A stretch of 64,000 nucleotides of DNA from an uncultured Candidatus Melainabacteria bacterium (lineage in GTDB: Bacteria > Cyanobacteriota > Vampirovibrionia > Gastranaerophilales > Gastranaerophilaceae), in assembly GCA_934693235.1 (NCBI GenBank), contig CAKUUY010000008.1:1-64000 (forward strand). The letters are read 5' to 3'. Of this stretch, positions 1-7,873 are shown piece after piece. The notes beneath the pieces were generated by a model. The model was not told where the DNA came from and searched no databases. It saw only the letters and a list, made by a program, of their open reading frames with translations. The translations under genes and the position numbers were made by a program. Numbering within the stretch: position 1 is the first letter of the stretch; the number at the start of each line of letters is the position of its first letter.

Positions 1-156
1 GGTTTTTTAGGGCATATTGACGAAAATGAAATATCTTTTTTTCATTCTATTCCTAAAAAATTTGTTCAAAGAGTGTTACATACCAGATCGACAAAACCTG
101 CTGAAAAGGATGGTTTATTAGCTCAATTACCCAAAACTATAAATATTCAAATTTAA
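1..156 (+). CDS. 3' end of an unidentified protein (truncated by the window edge)
   Basis: Frame 1 is open from the first base to a TAA at 154-156 and encodes 51 residues, ending in PKTINIQI. The 5' part lies outside the window. I do not recognise the family from this tail. It is immediately followed by the tRNA-Pro promoter, so it is the last gene of its transcription unit. Confidence 0.55.
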   Translation, partial: GFLGHIDENEISFFHSIPKKFVQRVLHTRSTKPAEKDGLLAQLPKTINIQI

Positions 157-184
157 CAAATTTCTAAAAAATATAAAAAAGCTC

Positions 185-213
185 TTGACTATAAAAAATT
201 TTTATAATACACT
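185..213 (+). promoter_or_regulatory. Promoter of tRNA-Pro
   Basis: TTGACT at 185-190 and TACACT at 208-213 are separated by 17 bases and lie 18 bases before the tRNA. A TATAAT at 203-208 overlaps this but would leave only a 12-base spacer, so TACACT is the better -10. Confidence 0.5.
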
Positions 214-231
214 TGAATTTGTCAGCAGTGA

Positions 232-308
232 CGGGATGTGGCGCAGCTTGGTAGCGCACCTCGCTTGGGACGAGGGGGTCGCACGTTCAAATCGTGTCAT
301 CCCGACCA
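232..308 (+). tRNA. tRNA-Pro (anticodon TGG)
   Basis: A full cloverleaf can be drawn. The acceptor stem pairs CGGGATG with CATCCCG, the anticodon stem pairs CCTCG with CGAGG around the loop CTTGGGA (anticodon TGG), and the T arm contains TTCAAAT. The terminal CCA is encoded. Confidence 0.95.
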
Positions 309-318
309 TTTAAATTAA

Positions 319-350
319 AGGCTTTCAGAAAATCTCTGAAAGCCTTTTTT
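319..350 (+). terminator. Rho-independent terminator after tRNA-Pro
   Basis: An 11-bp perfect stem (AGGCTTTCAGA with TCTGAAAGCCT), a 5-base loop and a following T run. Confidence 0.85.
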
Positions 351-424
351 AATGCCATTATGTAACTATTATGTAATGAGTGAGAAACAGGTTAATTTGC
401 CGACTTTTACCTAATATCTGATAG

Positions 425-474
425 TTAATAGTTCATAGTTTACATATTTTAAAACTATAAACTATAACTATTAA
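425..474. repeat. AT-rich imperfect inverted repeat
   Basis: TTAATAGTTCATAGTTTA at 425-442 is the reverse complement of TAAACTATAACTATTAA at 458-474, apart from one bulged base. It lies in the 200-base gap between tRNA-Pro and the next gene. It has no U tract typical of a terminator, and could be a small dispersed repeat. Confidence 0.55.
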
Positions 475-563
475 TAAATCGTATGATGAATTTTAATTTC
501 ATTATTGAGATATGTTTTTATGTTAAAATATTTATAAGATTTTAGTCGAAGCGGAGATAATTT

Positions 564-1313
564 GTGAAAAGAAAGAAATACAATTTCATTTTTTCAATTG
601 GAGAAGCTTGTTCTTGTACGCAAGCATTAAGACAACAAGGACTTCAAAATGCTTCATATCCTTTTGATTGGTTGTATGGTAGTACATTTGTTGAAAGATG
701 TAAAATTTTAGCAGATGAATTCAAGTATTTTATCAGGAAAGAAGATTTAGAATTTGCATATTCATATGATGTAAGTGGTCTTACGAACGATGCTTATCAT
801 AACAAATTGAATGGAATTATCTTTAACCATGATTTTTCAAATAGTCTCGAATTTGAGGAAGCCTATCCTTTAGTCAAGGAAAAATATGATAGAAGAATAA
901 AACGCTTGTTGGAAAAAATAAAGAATAGTAAGTCTGTTTTAGCAGTTTATCTAGAAACTCCAACTACAGGACACTCTGAAATTTCTAATCAAGAGATATT
1001 TCAGGGCTATTCTATTTTAAGAGAGAAATTCGGGGATAAAATAAGTCTTTTGTACATAAAAAACAACAAGGGTGAGACTGTAATTGAAGAATTTGAAAAT
1101 GGAAAGATTATAAAAGTTATTGGAGATTATAAAGATTATGATTCAGAGCTTGACTATCAAGTAAAAAGGTTGGAAATTATTGCTATTTTTTGTAAGCTAG
1201 GACTCAATAATTGGTTTAATGTTTATACAAAAAAGTTTTTGCGTTCTTTAATTAAAAGGCTGATATATTCAGAAGAACTTAAGCAAAAATGTGTGAAATA
1301 TTTTAAACTTTAG
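564..1313 (+). CDS. DUF1796-family putative papain-like cysteine peptidase
   Basis: 249 residues. The N-terminus FSIGEACSCTQALRQQGLQ followed by SYPFDWLYG matches the DUF1796 signature, in which a Ser-Leu/Ile-Gly turn and a Cys are followed by an LR..GLR..SyPFDW block. The family is annotated as a putative cysteine peptidase, but its activity is largely untested, and its genes often sit near surface-polysaccharide genes. Translation begins at GTG 564; GGAG at 553-556 is well placed and no in-frame ATG lies near. There is no signal peptide, so it is probably cytoplasmic. The gene appears to be transcribed alone. The family call is from memory of the motif. Confidence 0.65.
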   Translation: MKRKKYNFIFSIGEACSCTQALRQQGLQNASYPFDWLYGSTFVERCKILADEFKYFIRKEDLEFAYSYDVSGLTNDAYHNKLNGIIFNHDFSNSLEFEEAYPLVKEKYDRRIKRLLEKIKNSKSVLAVYLETPTTGHSEISNQEIFQGYSILREKFGDKISLLYIKNNKGETVIEEFENGKIIKVIGDYKDYDSELDYQVKRLEIIAIFCKLGLNNWFNVYTKKFLRSLIKRLIYSEELKQKCVKYFKL

Positions 1314-1364
1314 TTAATAATAATGTGTGTATATTGTATAATTAACTTAACTTGAGGTGTTTAT

Positions 1365-1691
1365 ATGAAAATTCAACAAATTAAACCAAAGAATATAACT
1401 TTGAAAGATTTGAAAAGCTTAAAAAAGCAGGCTTCAAAATCAAGACCTAAAAATATTGAAAAGTCATGGGGACGTTTTGGACTTTCAAATATTCGTTTTT
1501 ACCCTGAAACTAAATTTGAAAATATCGTTCATGTTGACAACACTCCCCCAATGACTGAAACTTGTGTAGATAAGTTTTTAAGCAAATTTGATGATTTCGC
1601 TGAACCGGTAGTTATATCGAAAAAAGAAATGAAAGACTATGCTGAAAAAGTTGTAAAAAGAGTAGCTGTTTGGAAGAAAATTTTTGGTTAA
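1365..1691 (+). CDS. Lineage-specific basic protein of unknown function
   Basis: 108 residues, lysine-rich, with no membrane segment or known domain. It starts at ATG 1365 after GAGGTG at 1354-1359, with a TATAAT-like box about 25 bases upstream. The N-terminus (MKIQQIKPKNI) recalls other small proteins in this window that start MKI/MQI. The stop is only a few bases before the end of the convergent rubredoxin gene. The function is unknown. Confidence 0.7.
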   Translation: MKIQQIKPKNITLKDLKSLKKQASKSRPKNIEKSWGRFGLSNIRFYPETKFENIVHVDNTPPMTETCVDKFLSKFDDFAEPVVISKKEMKDYAEKVVKRVAVWKKIFG

Positions 1692-1697
1692 TAAGTT

Positions 1698-1832
1698 TTA
1701 CTCCAATTTGCTAAATTGTTCTTTTGGGGCGTTACAAATAGGGCATTCATAAGTATCCGGCAAATCTTCGAATTTTTTGCCTTCTTTTTCTTCATCGTAT
1801 ACCCATTGACAAACATCACATTGATATTTCAT
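1698..1832 (-). CDS. Short rubredoxin-type iron-binding protein
   Basis: 44 residues beginning MKYQCDVCQWVYDEEKEG and ending near CPICNAPKEQF. The two CxxC pairs (Cys5/Cys8 and Cys30/Cys33) are those that bind one iron in rubredoxins. The second pair, followed by APK..F, resembles the C-terminal rubredoxin domain of rubrerythrins. It is shorter than typical rubredoxins (about 52-54 residues) because the loop between the pairs is reduced. An AGGAG stands 8 bases upstream of the ATG on the minus strand. It probably acts as a small cytoplasmic electron carrier in oxygen or peroxide detoxification, but no partner is adjacent. It is divergent from the thioesterase gene, with 32 bases between the start codons. 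Confidence 0.88.
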   Translation of the reverse strand: MKYQCDVCQWVYDEEKEGKKFEDLPDTYECPICNAPKEQFSKLE

Positions 1833-1846
1833 ATTTTTCTCCTTTG

Positions 1847-1855
1847 TGTTATGAT
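1847..1855 (+). promoter_or_regulatory. Extended -10 promoter close to the thioesterase start
   Basis: TGT-TATGAT is an extended -10 box ending 9 bases before ATG 1865, so the transcript would start at or within a few bases of the start codon. There is no Shine-Dalgarno sequence. Confidence 0.5.
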
Positions 1856-1864
1856 TTTTGTATT

Positions 1865-2272
1865 ATGAAACATATTTTTGAAACTAAAGTTTATTACGCA
1901 GATACAGATGCCTATGGTGTAGTATGGCATGGAACATATTTGAGATGGATGGAAAAAGGTCGTGTGGATTTATGCGATATGTTAGGTTTAGATTTAGTCG
2001 CGATGAAAAGTAACGATGTTCTTCTTCCTGTTGCGAATATGAATGTGCGTTATAAGGCTTCTGCACGTTTGGATGACGATATTATTATTGAGACATGGAT
2101 TGAAAAATTCAATAGCCTATCTGTTACATTCGGTCAACTTATCAAATCTAAGAAAGATGAGAAAATTTTTATTAAGGCTGAATTTGATGTTGTTGCAATT
2201 AATGAAGCAGGAAAATTATACAGAAGATTGCCTGAAGTAGTCTCTAATGCATTACAAAAAGCTGTTGAATAG
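1865..2272 (+). CDS. Acyl-CoA thioesterase of the 4HBT (YbgC/FadM) family
   Basis: 135 residues from ATG 1865. The N-terminus has the hot-dog-fold signature VYYADTDAYGVVWHGTYLRWME, in which Asp within D(T/A)D..GVV.H..Y is the catalytic residue of 4-hydroxybenzoyl-CoA-type thioesterases. Members hydrolyse acyl-CoA thioesters; in Gram-negative bacteria YbgC is linked to the Tol-Pal envelope system, but no tol genes are present here. An upstream in-frame TTG at 1844 is unlikely because it lies within the promoter. The next gene, rluB, starts 12 bases after the stop, so the two probably share a transcript. Confidence 0.88.
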   Translation: MKHIFETKVYYADTDAYGVVWHGTYLRWMEKGRVDLCDMLGLDLVAMKSNDVLLPVANMNVRYKASARLDDDIIIETWIEKFNSLSVTFGQLIKSKKDEKIFIKAEFDVVAINEAGKLYRRLPEVVSNALQKAVE

Positions 2273-2283
2273 GTGGGGCAAGT

Positions 2284-3012
2284 ATGGCAGGTATCAGATT
2301 AAATAAATACATAGCTTCTTCCGGACTTTGTTCTCGCAGAAAAGCAGATGAACTTATAGAACAAGGTGTTGTTGCTGTAAATGGAAAAGTTGTGAAAGAA
2401 CTTGGATACCTTGTCCAAAACAAGGACAAAGTTTTTGTGAACAAAAAACTTATTCATCCTGCAAAGCATTTATATTATAAGTTTTACAAGCCTGCCGGTT
2501 ATATTACGACTTGTGATGATGAAAAGGGGCGCAAAACTATATATGATATTTTGCCTGAAAATTTGAATAATTTAAAGCCTGTAGGCAGATTGGATAAAGA
2601 CTCTACCGGTCTTTTGATTTTAACAAATGATGGTGACTTAATAAACGAATTAACTCATCCATCGATTAAGGTTCCCAAAATTTATATTGTTACTGTAAAT
2701 TCTGCTGTTCACCGAAAAGATCTTGAACAAATGGCAAACGGGATTGAAATCGAGCCAGGAAAGGTCGCTTACGCAGATATTCAAGTTTTGGAAATTGACA
2801 ACAAACATACTGAAATGCAGATTACTTTGTATCAAGGAATGAACAGACAAATCAGAAAAATGTTTGAACATTTCGGTTACGAAGTAAAAGTTTTAAAAAG
2901 AATTCAGCATGCCACAATTAGACTTGATGGGCTTAAACGAGGAGAGATAAAGCCACTTAAACCTGCCCAAATTAAGGAATTGAAAAACTTCTTAAATAGG
3001 ATTTCAAAATGA
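2284..3012 (+). CDS. rluB: 23S rRNA pseudouridine synthase, RluB/RsuA family
   Basis: 242 residues. An N-terminal S4 RNA-binding domain (about residues 4-60, with RLNKYIASSGLCSRRKADEL) is followed by the RsuA-type catalytic domain. The catalytic Asp is Asp104 in GRLDKDSTGLL, and the late motif GMNRQIRKMFEHFGYEV is also typical. RluB modifies U2605 in helix 93 of 23S rRNA in E. coli; RsuA and RluE/F are alternatives, but length and motif fit RluB best. GGGG stands shortly before the start. The last four bases overlap coaE (ATGA), which indicates translational coupling. Confidence 0.92.
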   Translation: MAGIRLNKYIASSGLCSRRKADELIEQGVVAVNGKVVKELGYLVQNKDKVFVNKKLIHPAKHLYYKFYKPAGYITTCDDEKGRKTIYDILPENLNNLKPVGRLDKDSTGLLILTNDGDLINELTHPSIKVPKIYIVTVNSAVHRKDLEQMANGIEIEPGKVAYADIQVLEIDNKHTEMQITLYQGMNRQIRKMFEHFGYEVKVLKRIQHATIRLDGLKRGEIKPLKPAQIKELKNFLNRISK

Positions 3013-3584
3013 TAAAGTTTGCTCTTTGTGGGAATATTGCATCTGGGAAGTCTACTGTTCAAAGGTTTTTAGAGGCGCAAGGTTATAAGGTTTTGGATAC
3101 TGATAAGGTTACACATAATCTTTTGACTGTGAAAAATGACGAATTATTTAAAGCTTTTGAGGAATTTGACGTTTTTAAAAATAGAGAGTTTTCAAGAGAA
3201 AAACTCGGCAAATTGGTTTTTGCCAATAATGAAATAAAGAAAAAGTTGGAAGAGATTTTACATCCTCAAATAAGAGGGAAAATAGAAGAATTTTTTGAAC
3301 AAAATAAGAATGAAAAATATTTGTTTGTCGGAATTCCATTGCTGTTTGAGGCAAATATGGCCGATTTATTCGATAAAATTATTTTTATTTATGCAGATGA
3401 TGATATTCGTTTGAAAAGGCTCTTGCATCGTAACGGTTATTCTTTAGAATATGCAAAAGCCAGATTAAATTCACAAATGCGACAAGAAGAAAAGGTTCAA
3501 AAGTCCGATTATGTAATAAACAATAACGGAAGTATTGAGGAATTAAATTATAAATTGATTAAGCTATTTGAACAAATCCGTTGA
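3009..3584 (+). CDS. coaE: Dephospho-CoA kinase
   Basis: 191 residues, close to the family norm. The P-loop GNIASGKST lies at residues 8-16 and the acceptor-site motif is VLDTDKVTH. GIPLLFE and the basic lid segment (DIRLKRLLHRN) also fit CoaE. The enzyme phosphorylates dephospho-CoA in the last step of coenzyme A synthesis, in the cytoplasm. It is the third gene of the thioesterase-rluB-coaE run and overlaps rluB by 4 bases. Its 3' end overlaps the convergent CHAP gene by 26 bases. Confidence 0.95.
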   Translation: MIKFALCGNIASGKSTVQRFLEAQGYKVLDTDKVTHNLLTVKNDELFKAFEEFDVFKNREFSREKLGKLVFANNEIKKKLEEILHPQIRGKIEEFFEQNKNEKYLFVGIPLLFEANMADLFDKIIFIYADDDIRLKRLLHRNGYSLEYAKARLNSQMRQEEKVQKSDYVINNNGSIEELNYKLIKLFEQIR

Positions 3585-4179
3585 TATCTTTGGCTGTATG
3601 AGTTCTTTCTGCTACGGTGCCTTTTGAAGTATTACCTTCAATTGTGTAGATTTTACCATTTTTGATTTCTTTAACAATTCCTGTATGAGACCTGTTAAAG
3701 ATTACAACATCTCCTGGTTTAGCTTCGGAAACATCAGTTGTATAGCAATTGTTATCTATGCCCCACTGTTTTAAATTTCTTACAGCAGGAGACCCAAAAC
3801 CTGTAGGAACAGATTTGCCATTAGCCAGGAATGCTTTTTTAGTAACGTATGTTACAAAGTCTGCGCACCATGCTTCTGTTCTTCCATTGGTAAATTTTTT
3901 ATATGAACCGTCTTTTTCGTTGTAACCCTTGTATTTTAAAGCTGTTGCAACAATTGAGTTGCCTAAATTGCTACCATATCTGGTTGATTGAGTTACAGAA
4001 CCAAATTTTGTAGAGCCAAAGTTGGTTGTATTTAGAATATTGGTTAATTGAGAAAAAATATTAGGAAATTGAGGCATATAGTAATTACTGTATGTTGGCG
4101 CAAGCATATTAAAGTACGGGTTGAAATAACCTGTATTAATATTATTATTAGCTTTTGCATTAACGTTGAATAATGCCAT
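3559..4179 (-). CDS. CHAP-domain amidase or endopeptidase-like protein
   Basis: 206 residues. The first 75 are rich in Asn, Tyr, Phe and Pro with no signal peptide. Residues about 80-206 form a CHAP domain: the catalytic Cys is in EAWCADFVTYV, the His in SHTGIVKEI, and the polar residue in IEGNTS. CHAP proteins cleave peptidoglycan peptides or amide bonds. The low-complexity N-terminus is shared in style with the next gene, and both carry the same upstream promoter element. The absence of a classical signal sequence suggests another export route or an internal role. The peptidase call is secure at the domain level; the substrate is unknown. Confidence 0.82.
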   Translation of the reverse strand: MALFNVNAKANNNINTGYFNPYFNMLAPTYSNYYMPQFPNIFSQLTNILNTTNFGSTKFGSVTQSTRYGSNLGNSIVATALKYKGYNEKDGSYKKFTNGRTEAWCADFVTYVTKKAFLANGKSVPTGFGSPAVRNLKQWGIDNNCYTTDVSEAKPGDVVIFNRSHTGIVKEIKNGKIYTIEGNTSKGTVAERTHTAKDINGFVQIA

Positions 4180-4204
4180 GATATCCCCTAATTTTTCCTC
4201 TTAT

Positions 4205-4236
4205 TTATATAAAGTTTTTTTATGAGTAGAAATTGC
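4205..4236 (-). promoter_or_regulatory. Shared two-part promoter-like element (copy 1)
   Basis: On the minus strand GCAATTT (4236-4230) is followed by 15 bases and then CTTTATATAA (4214-4205). The same arrangement precedes the genes at 4255-4878, 11048-12439 and 12563-13381. Confidence 0.6.
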
Positions 4237-4254
4237 TAATAATGTAACGAATTG

Positions 4255-4878
4255 TTAAACAGGGATAAATACGTAAGCTCTGTCTGTTTTAAGGATTTCA
4301 TCTTCCATAATGTCGCTACAAGCTTTACCGTTTCCTAAAGCAACAGTCACATGCCCATCTTTCCCGATATTTCTTGTTTTACCGTCTTGATCGGTACACT
4401 GTTCATTTGCATCATAAACTACTACACTACCTTTGGGAAGTGAAGACAATTCTTCGCCTTTTACTTTAATTTCTTGAAAATTTGGGTTGCCTCTAAAGAT
4501 ATATTTACAAAATTCTCCATTTCCATTTATATATGGTCCTAAACCGCTATTTACTACAGCATTTTTTACATATCTAGCACAAAGTGGGTTGTCTGGATCT
4601 CTATCAGTTGGCAAGCCTGCAACAACATTCTCTGCAAGAATTTCGCCTTTTAAGGAATTGTATGTTTTGCTTTGTTGATAATTTGTCTGGAAAATAGAGT
4701 TATTTATACTTGGCATAAATCCGAAGTTTTGAGTTTGCCAAATGTTGTTGATAGGCATATTGTAGCCGTAGAAATTGTTTGCAGGCATGAAAAAATTCAT
4801 CATATTTCTGAACGGATTGAACATGTTCAGAATCGGAAAATTCCAATTATAATTGCTAAAACAATTATTAAACCACAT
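4255..4878 (-). CDS. CHAP/NlpC-like secreted-hydrolase homologue with Asn-rich N-terminus
   Basis: 207 residues. About 75 residues rich in Asn, Phe, Met and Pro are followed by a C-terminal domain. That domain contains LCARYVKNAVVNSG (possible catalytic Cys), GKDGHVTVALGNGKACSD (possible catalytic His) and a VVVYD strand, the order expected for CHAP or related papain-like amidases. Its layout parallels the adjacent CHAP gene at 3559-4179, so the two may be divergent relatives. There is no signal peptide. The catalytic assignment is an inference from motif order. Confidence 0.6.
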   Translation of the reverse strand: MWFNNCFSNYNWNFPILNMFNPFRNMMNFFMPANNFYGYNMPINNIWQTQNFGFMPSINNSIFQTNYQQSKTYNSLKGEILAENVVAGLPTDRDPDNPLCARYVKNAVVNSGLGPYINGNGEFCKYIFRGNPNFQEIKVKGEELSSLPKGSVVVYDANEQCTDQDGKTRNIGKDGHVTVALGNGKACSDIMEDEILKTDRAYVFIPV

Positions 4879-4905
4879 AACCTTTTTACCTAATCCTAAC
4901 CTTAT

Positions 4906-4937
4906 TTATATAAAGTATTTAAATTTTCAAAAATTGC
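4906..4937 (-). promoter_or_regulatory. Shared two-part promoter-like element (copy 2)
   Basis: GCAATTT (4937-4931), a 15-base spacer and CTTTATATAA (4915-4906) on the minus strand, identical in arrangement to copy 1. Confidence 0.6.
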
Positions 4938-4987
4938 GTATTTTGTAAATTAATGTAAATAGGATTAGAATTTAGATATGTACATAA

Positions 4988-5683
4988 TTATTTAATATAT
5001 TTGTGCAATTCTTGTTTTTCTTCAAATGTAACACGTCCGGGGACAGCTTTTTTGTTGTTTCCGTCTTTTATATAAACATAGAAATAACCAAAAGTTCCGT
5101 CTTGATTTTTATTCCCGAGTGCTGTTCTCAAGTTTTTCATGTCTATATAAAAAACTTTGTTAATCTCATAGTCTAAAGATTTGTTATCCAAGGCTAAAGA
5201 ACCGTCAGAATTTAGTTTTACAAATCGAATATTTGCATTTTGTAGTTCTTTAGCGCTGATTTTTGAATTGTTGCCATCGCTTTCAAGCTCTTTAAGAGAG
5301 GCGAATAAATCGTCTTTGCTGTCATTGTAGCCTAAGATATTTTCAACAGACCACTTACCATCTTTGCTGTCTTTTACCAAGACATAGTCAACATTATCAA
5401 TTCTAACAATATAAGGGTCCAAATAAGAAAGCATGCCGGCATTTCTTAGAGATGGATTTGCGCGTATAACCAGTCTTCCTGAATACAAAGAAGTTCCGGA
5501 AAGTAAACCTTGAAGAAAAAGCATGTCTGGGTTATTTATGTTCGGATGACGTCTTGGAATGATTGTGTACCTATTAGAAGTCGGGCTTGAATATACGATA
5601 TGATTTACTGTTTTGTAGTATGTTTGGCAAAAAGCCGGTTGTGCAAGTATTGTAATTCCTAATAACAAACAAATTTTCTTCAT
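4988..5683 (-). CDS. Secreted protein with an EF-hand-like calcium-binding segment
   Basis: 231 residues from ATG 5683, which sits 6 bases after GAGGTG; the GTG nine bases further upstream lies inside that ribosome site. A signal peptide (MKKICLLLGITILAQPAFC) probably ends after Ala or Cys near residue 19, followed by a Tyr-rich mature start. Around residues 130-150, ESDGNNSKISAKEL resembles an EF-hand loop (D-x-N-x-S-x-I) as found in extracellular calcium-binding proteins. The rest is not recognised. It is probably a periplasmic or surface protein. It is transcribed alone, away from tRNA-Val. Confidence 0.72.
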   Translation of the reverse strand: MKKICLLLGITILAQPAFCQTYYKTVNHIVYSSPTSNRYTIIPRRHPNINNPDMLFLQGLLSGTSLYSGRLVIRANPSLRNAGMLSYLDPYIVRIDNVDYVLVKDSKDGKWSVENILGYNDSKDDLFASLKELESDGNNSKISAKELQNANIRFVKLNSDGSLALDNKSLDYEINKVFYIDMKNLRTALGNKNQDGTFGYFYVYIKDGNNKKAVPGRVTFEEKQELHKYIK

Positions 5684-5752
5684 AAAACACACCTCATTTT
5701 CTTCAACTCATAGATATAACGATAATAAAATAAAAAAGTTCAAAAAAAATGG

Positions 5753-5781
5753 TTGACAACGAAATTTGTTTAAGTTACTAT
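5753..5781 (+). promoter_or_regulatory. Promoter of tRNA-Val
   Basis: A perfect TTGACA at 5753-5758 and TACTAT at 5776-5781 have a 17-base spacer and lie 17 bases before the tRNA. Confidence 0.75.
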
Positions 5782-5798
5782 AAATCTTGTCGAGAGAC

Positions 5799-5874
5799 GG
5801 GCGTTTAGCTCAGTTGGTAGAGCGCCTCCCTTACAAGGAGGATGTCAGAAGTTCGAGTCTTCTAACGCCCACCA
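5799..5874 (+). tRNA. tRNA-Val (anticodon TAC)
   Basis: The acceptor stem pairs GGGCGTT with AACGCCC, the anticodon stem pairs CCTCC with GGAGG around CTTACAA (anticodon TAC), and the T loop is TTCGAGT. CCA is encoded. Confidence 0.95.
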
Positions 5875-5883
5875 TTTGAAATC

Positions 5884-5905
5884 AAGAGCCGAAAGGCTCT
5901 TTTTT
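5884..5905 (+). terminator. Terminator after tRNA-Val
   Basis: AAGAGCC, a GAAA tetraloop, GGCTCTT and then T residues. Confidence 0.85.
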
Positions 5906-5928
5906 AGTAAGTAAGGAGTGTGTGTTAT

Positions 5929-6504
5929 ATGTTTCGTCAACCGAATATTACAAATTTAAGATTTACGATGATACAGGCTGTAAATCCGTATATTCAAAGT
6001 TCTTCAAATAAATTTATCGGAAAAGCAGTTAGTTTTCTCCCTAATAAAAAAACAAAAGTTGTGTTAAATTTGCCTAAAAAACTTCTAGGTAAAAATTTAA
6101 AATTAACAAATCAGCCTAGTACTGATGTTGTTGAGTTATCATCTGGGATGAAAACTGCAAGTGTTGCAGCAAAACCTAAGAATGATGGTAAAGGCTCTTG
6201 TGGTAAGTTAATAAAGAATGTTTTGAATAAGTATTTTGATAACGATGACATAGGTGCTGATTTTCAAAAAGATAAAAGTGCAAATTTGAAACAACTCGTA
6301 GAAGAGTTTGAACATGAACAATATAGTAAATATGAAGTTCCAAGAAAAGAAGCAATGAAATTAGTGCAAGAAGATGCTGAAAGACTTTATAGAATGGAGT
6401 TGCAAAGTATTGCAGAAGAAGAAAAAGAGAATAGGTATTTTTATAACCTATATTTGAACCAATTTGAAGGTTGGGAAGAATATTATCTTTTTCCAATGCA
6501 ATGA
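5929..6504 (+). CDS. Lineage-specific protein of unknown function
   Basis: 191 residues from ATG 5929. AAGGAG at 5913-5918 is 10 bases away, while the in-frame GTG at 5920 is only one base from it and is therefore unlikely. The N-terminal half is basic (KNKKTKVVLNLPKKLLGKNLKL) and the C-terminal half is acidic and helical (EDAERLYRMELQSIAEEEKEN), with possible coiled-coil character. There is no membrane segment. It may be transcribed by read-through from tRNA-Val despite the terminator. It overlaps the convergent ugd gene by 22 bases. The function is unknown. Confidence 0.7.
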   Translation: MFRQPNITNLRFTMIQAVNPYIQSSSNKFIGKAVSFLPNKKTKVVLNLPKKLLGKNLKLTNQPSTDVVELSSGMKTASVAAKPKNDGKGSCGKLIKNVLNKYFDNDDIGADFQKDKSANLKQLVEEFEHEQYSKYEVPRKEAMKLVQEDAERLYRMELQSIAEEEKENRYFYNLYLNQFEGWEEYYLFPMQ

Positions 6505-7784
6505 TATTCAAAACCGCGCTGTTTTAAACGTTCTGCATCATATTGATTTCTTCCGTCGAAAATTATAGGTGTTTTCATAATAGATTTGATTTTGTCAAAA
6601 TCAGGACGTCTAAATTCGTTCCATTCAGTTAAAAGTAGCATGCAATCAGCGTTTTCAATTGCATCATAAGAATTATTTGCGTAAATAACCCTATCGCCAA
6701 AATAGTTTTTAGCTTGTTCAAAACCTTTAGGGTCATATACTTTTATTTTTGCACCAAATTCTAATAATGCGTTAATTACAGTAATAGATGGAGCCATGCG
6801 CATATCATTTGTTTTAGGTTTGAATGTTAATCCCCAAACGCCAAATGTTTTTTCTGATAAATTCATACCAAAGCGACGTAAAATTTTAGTAATAAATATA
6901 ACTCTTTGTTCCTTGTTAACTTCATCTGCTGCTTCGACAAGTCTACAGTTGCAATTGTTGTCTTTTGCTGTTTTCATCAAAGCCATGACATCTTTTGGAA
7001 AACAGCTTCCGCCATACCCTAAGCCGGGGAATAAAAATTGGTTTCCGATACGTTTGTCGGAACACATTCCGATACGAACCATTTCTGCATCTGCTCCGAC
7101 AGCTTCACAGATATTTGCAATTTCGTTTGCATAAGATATTTTTATTGCTAAGAAAGAATTTGCGGCATATTTTGTCATTTCGGCAGATTTTACGTCCATT
7201 AAAACAAAACGGCTTGCAGTTCTGAAAAACGGAGCGTAAACTTCTTGCATAATAGCAGTTGCTCTAGGGGAATTTGAACCGATTACAACCCTGTCCGGCT
7301 TTAAAAAATCATCGACTGCAGCACCTTGTTTTAAAAATTCCGGATTTGAAACAACATCAAATTCTCCGTCGTAGTGTTTCTTTATGATTTCTGTGACTTT
7401 GTTTGCAGTTCCGATGGGAACAGTTGACTTGTCGACGATAACTTTATATCCATTTATTGCTTTCCCAATTCCTTCAGCAACTGCTGTAACGTATTGCATA
7501 TCCGCAGAACCGTCTTCACTTTGAGGAGTTCCTACCGCAATGAAACAAACTAAAGACTTTTTTACAGCTTCTGCCAAGTCAGATGAAAATATAAGCCTTT
7601 TTTCGGTAACGTTGGTATTTATAATTTCTTCTAAGCTTGGTTCAAAAATCGGGATAATCCCTTTTTGCAGTTTTGTCAATTTTTCAATGTCGTTATCAAC
7701 ACAAATAACTTCGTTTCCCATATCTGCAAGGCAAGCACCTGCTACTAATCCTACGTATCCTGTTCCTATTACACAAATTTTCAT
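6483..7784 (-). CDS. ugd: UDP-glucose 6-dehydrogenase
   Basis: 433 residues, normal for the family. The N-terminal Rossmann motif is GTGYVGLVAGACLADMG, the central region has FLAIKISYANEIANICE, and the catalytic Cys is in LGYGGSCFPKDVMAL. The C-terminal NAD/UDP-binding domain contains GLTFKPKTNDMR. The enzyme oxidises UDP-glucose to UDP-glucuronate, a precursor for acidic capsule or LPS sugars, in the cytoplasm. AAGGAT precedes the start. It stands alone here but fits with galE, glf and the glycosyltransferases at 46-53 kb. Confidence 0.95.
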   Translation of the reverse strand: MKICVIGTGYVGLVAGACLADMGNEVICVDNDIEKLTKLQKGIIPIFEPSLEEIINTNVTEKRLIFSSDLAEAVKKSLVCFIAVGTPQSEDGSADMQYVTAVAEGIGKAINGYKVIVDKSTVPIGTANKVTEIIKKHYDGEFDVVSNPEFLKQGAAVDDFLKPDRVVIGSNSPRATAIMQEVYAPFFRTASRFVLMDVKSAEMTKYAANSFLAIKISYANEIANICEAVGADAEMVRIGMCSDKRIGNQFLFPGLGYGGSCFPKDVMALMKTAKDNNCNCRLVEAADEVNKEQRVIFITKILRRFGMNLSEKTFGVWGLTFKPKTNDMRMAPSITVINALLEFGAKIKVYDPKGFEQAKNYFGDRVIYANNSYDAIENADCMLLLTEWNEFRRPDFDKIKSIMKTPIIFDGRNQYDAERLKQRGFEYHCIGKR

Positions 7785-7873
7785 CTTATATCCTTATAAT
7801 TCCTTAATATCAAATATAACACAAATAATATTTTCATGAGATAATGTAAAATATACGTGAGAGAGGAATATAC

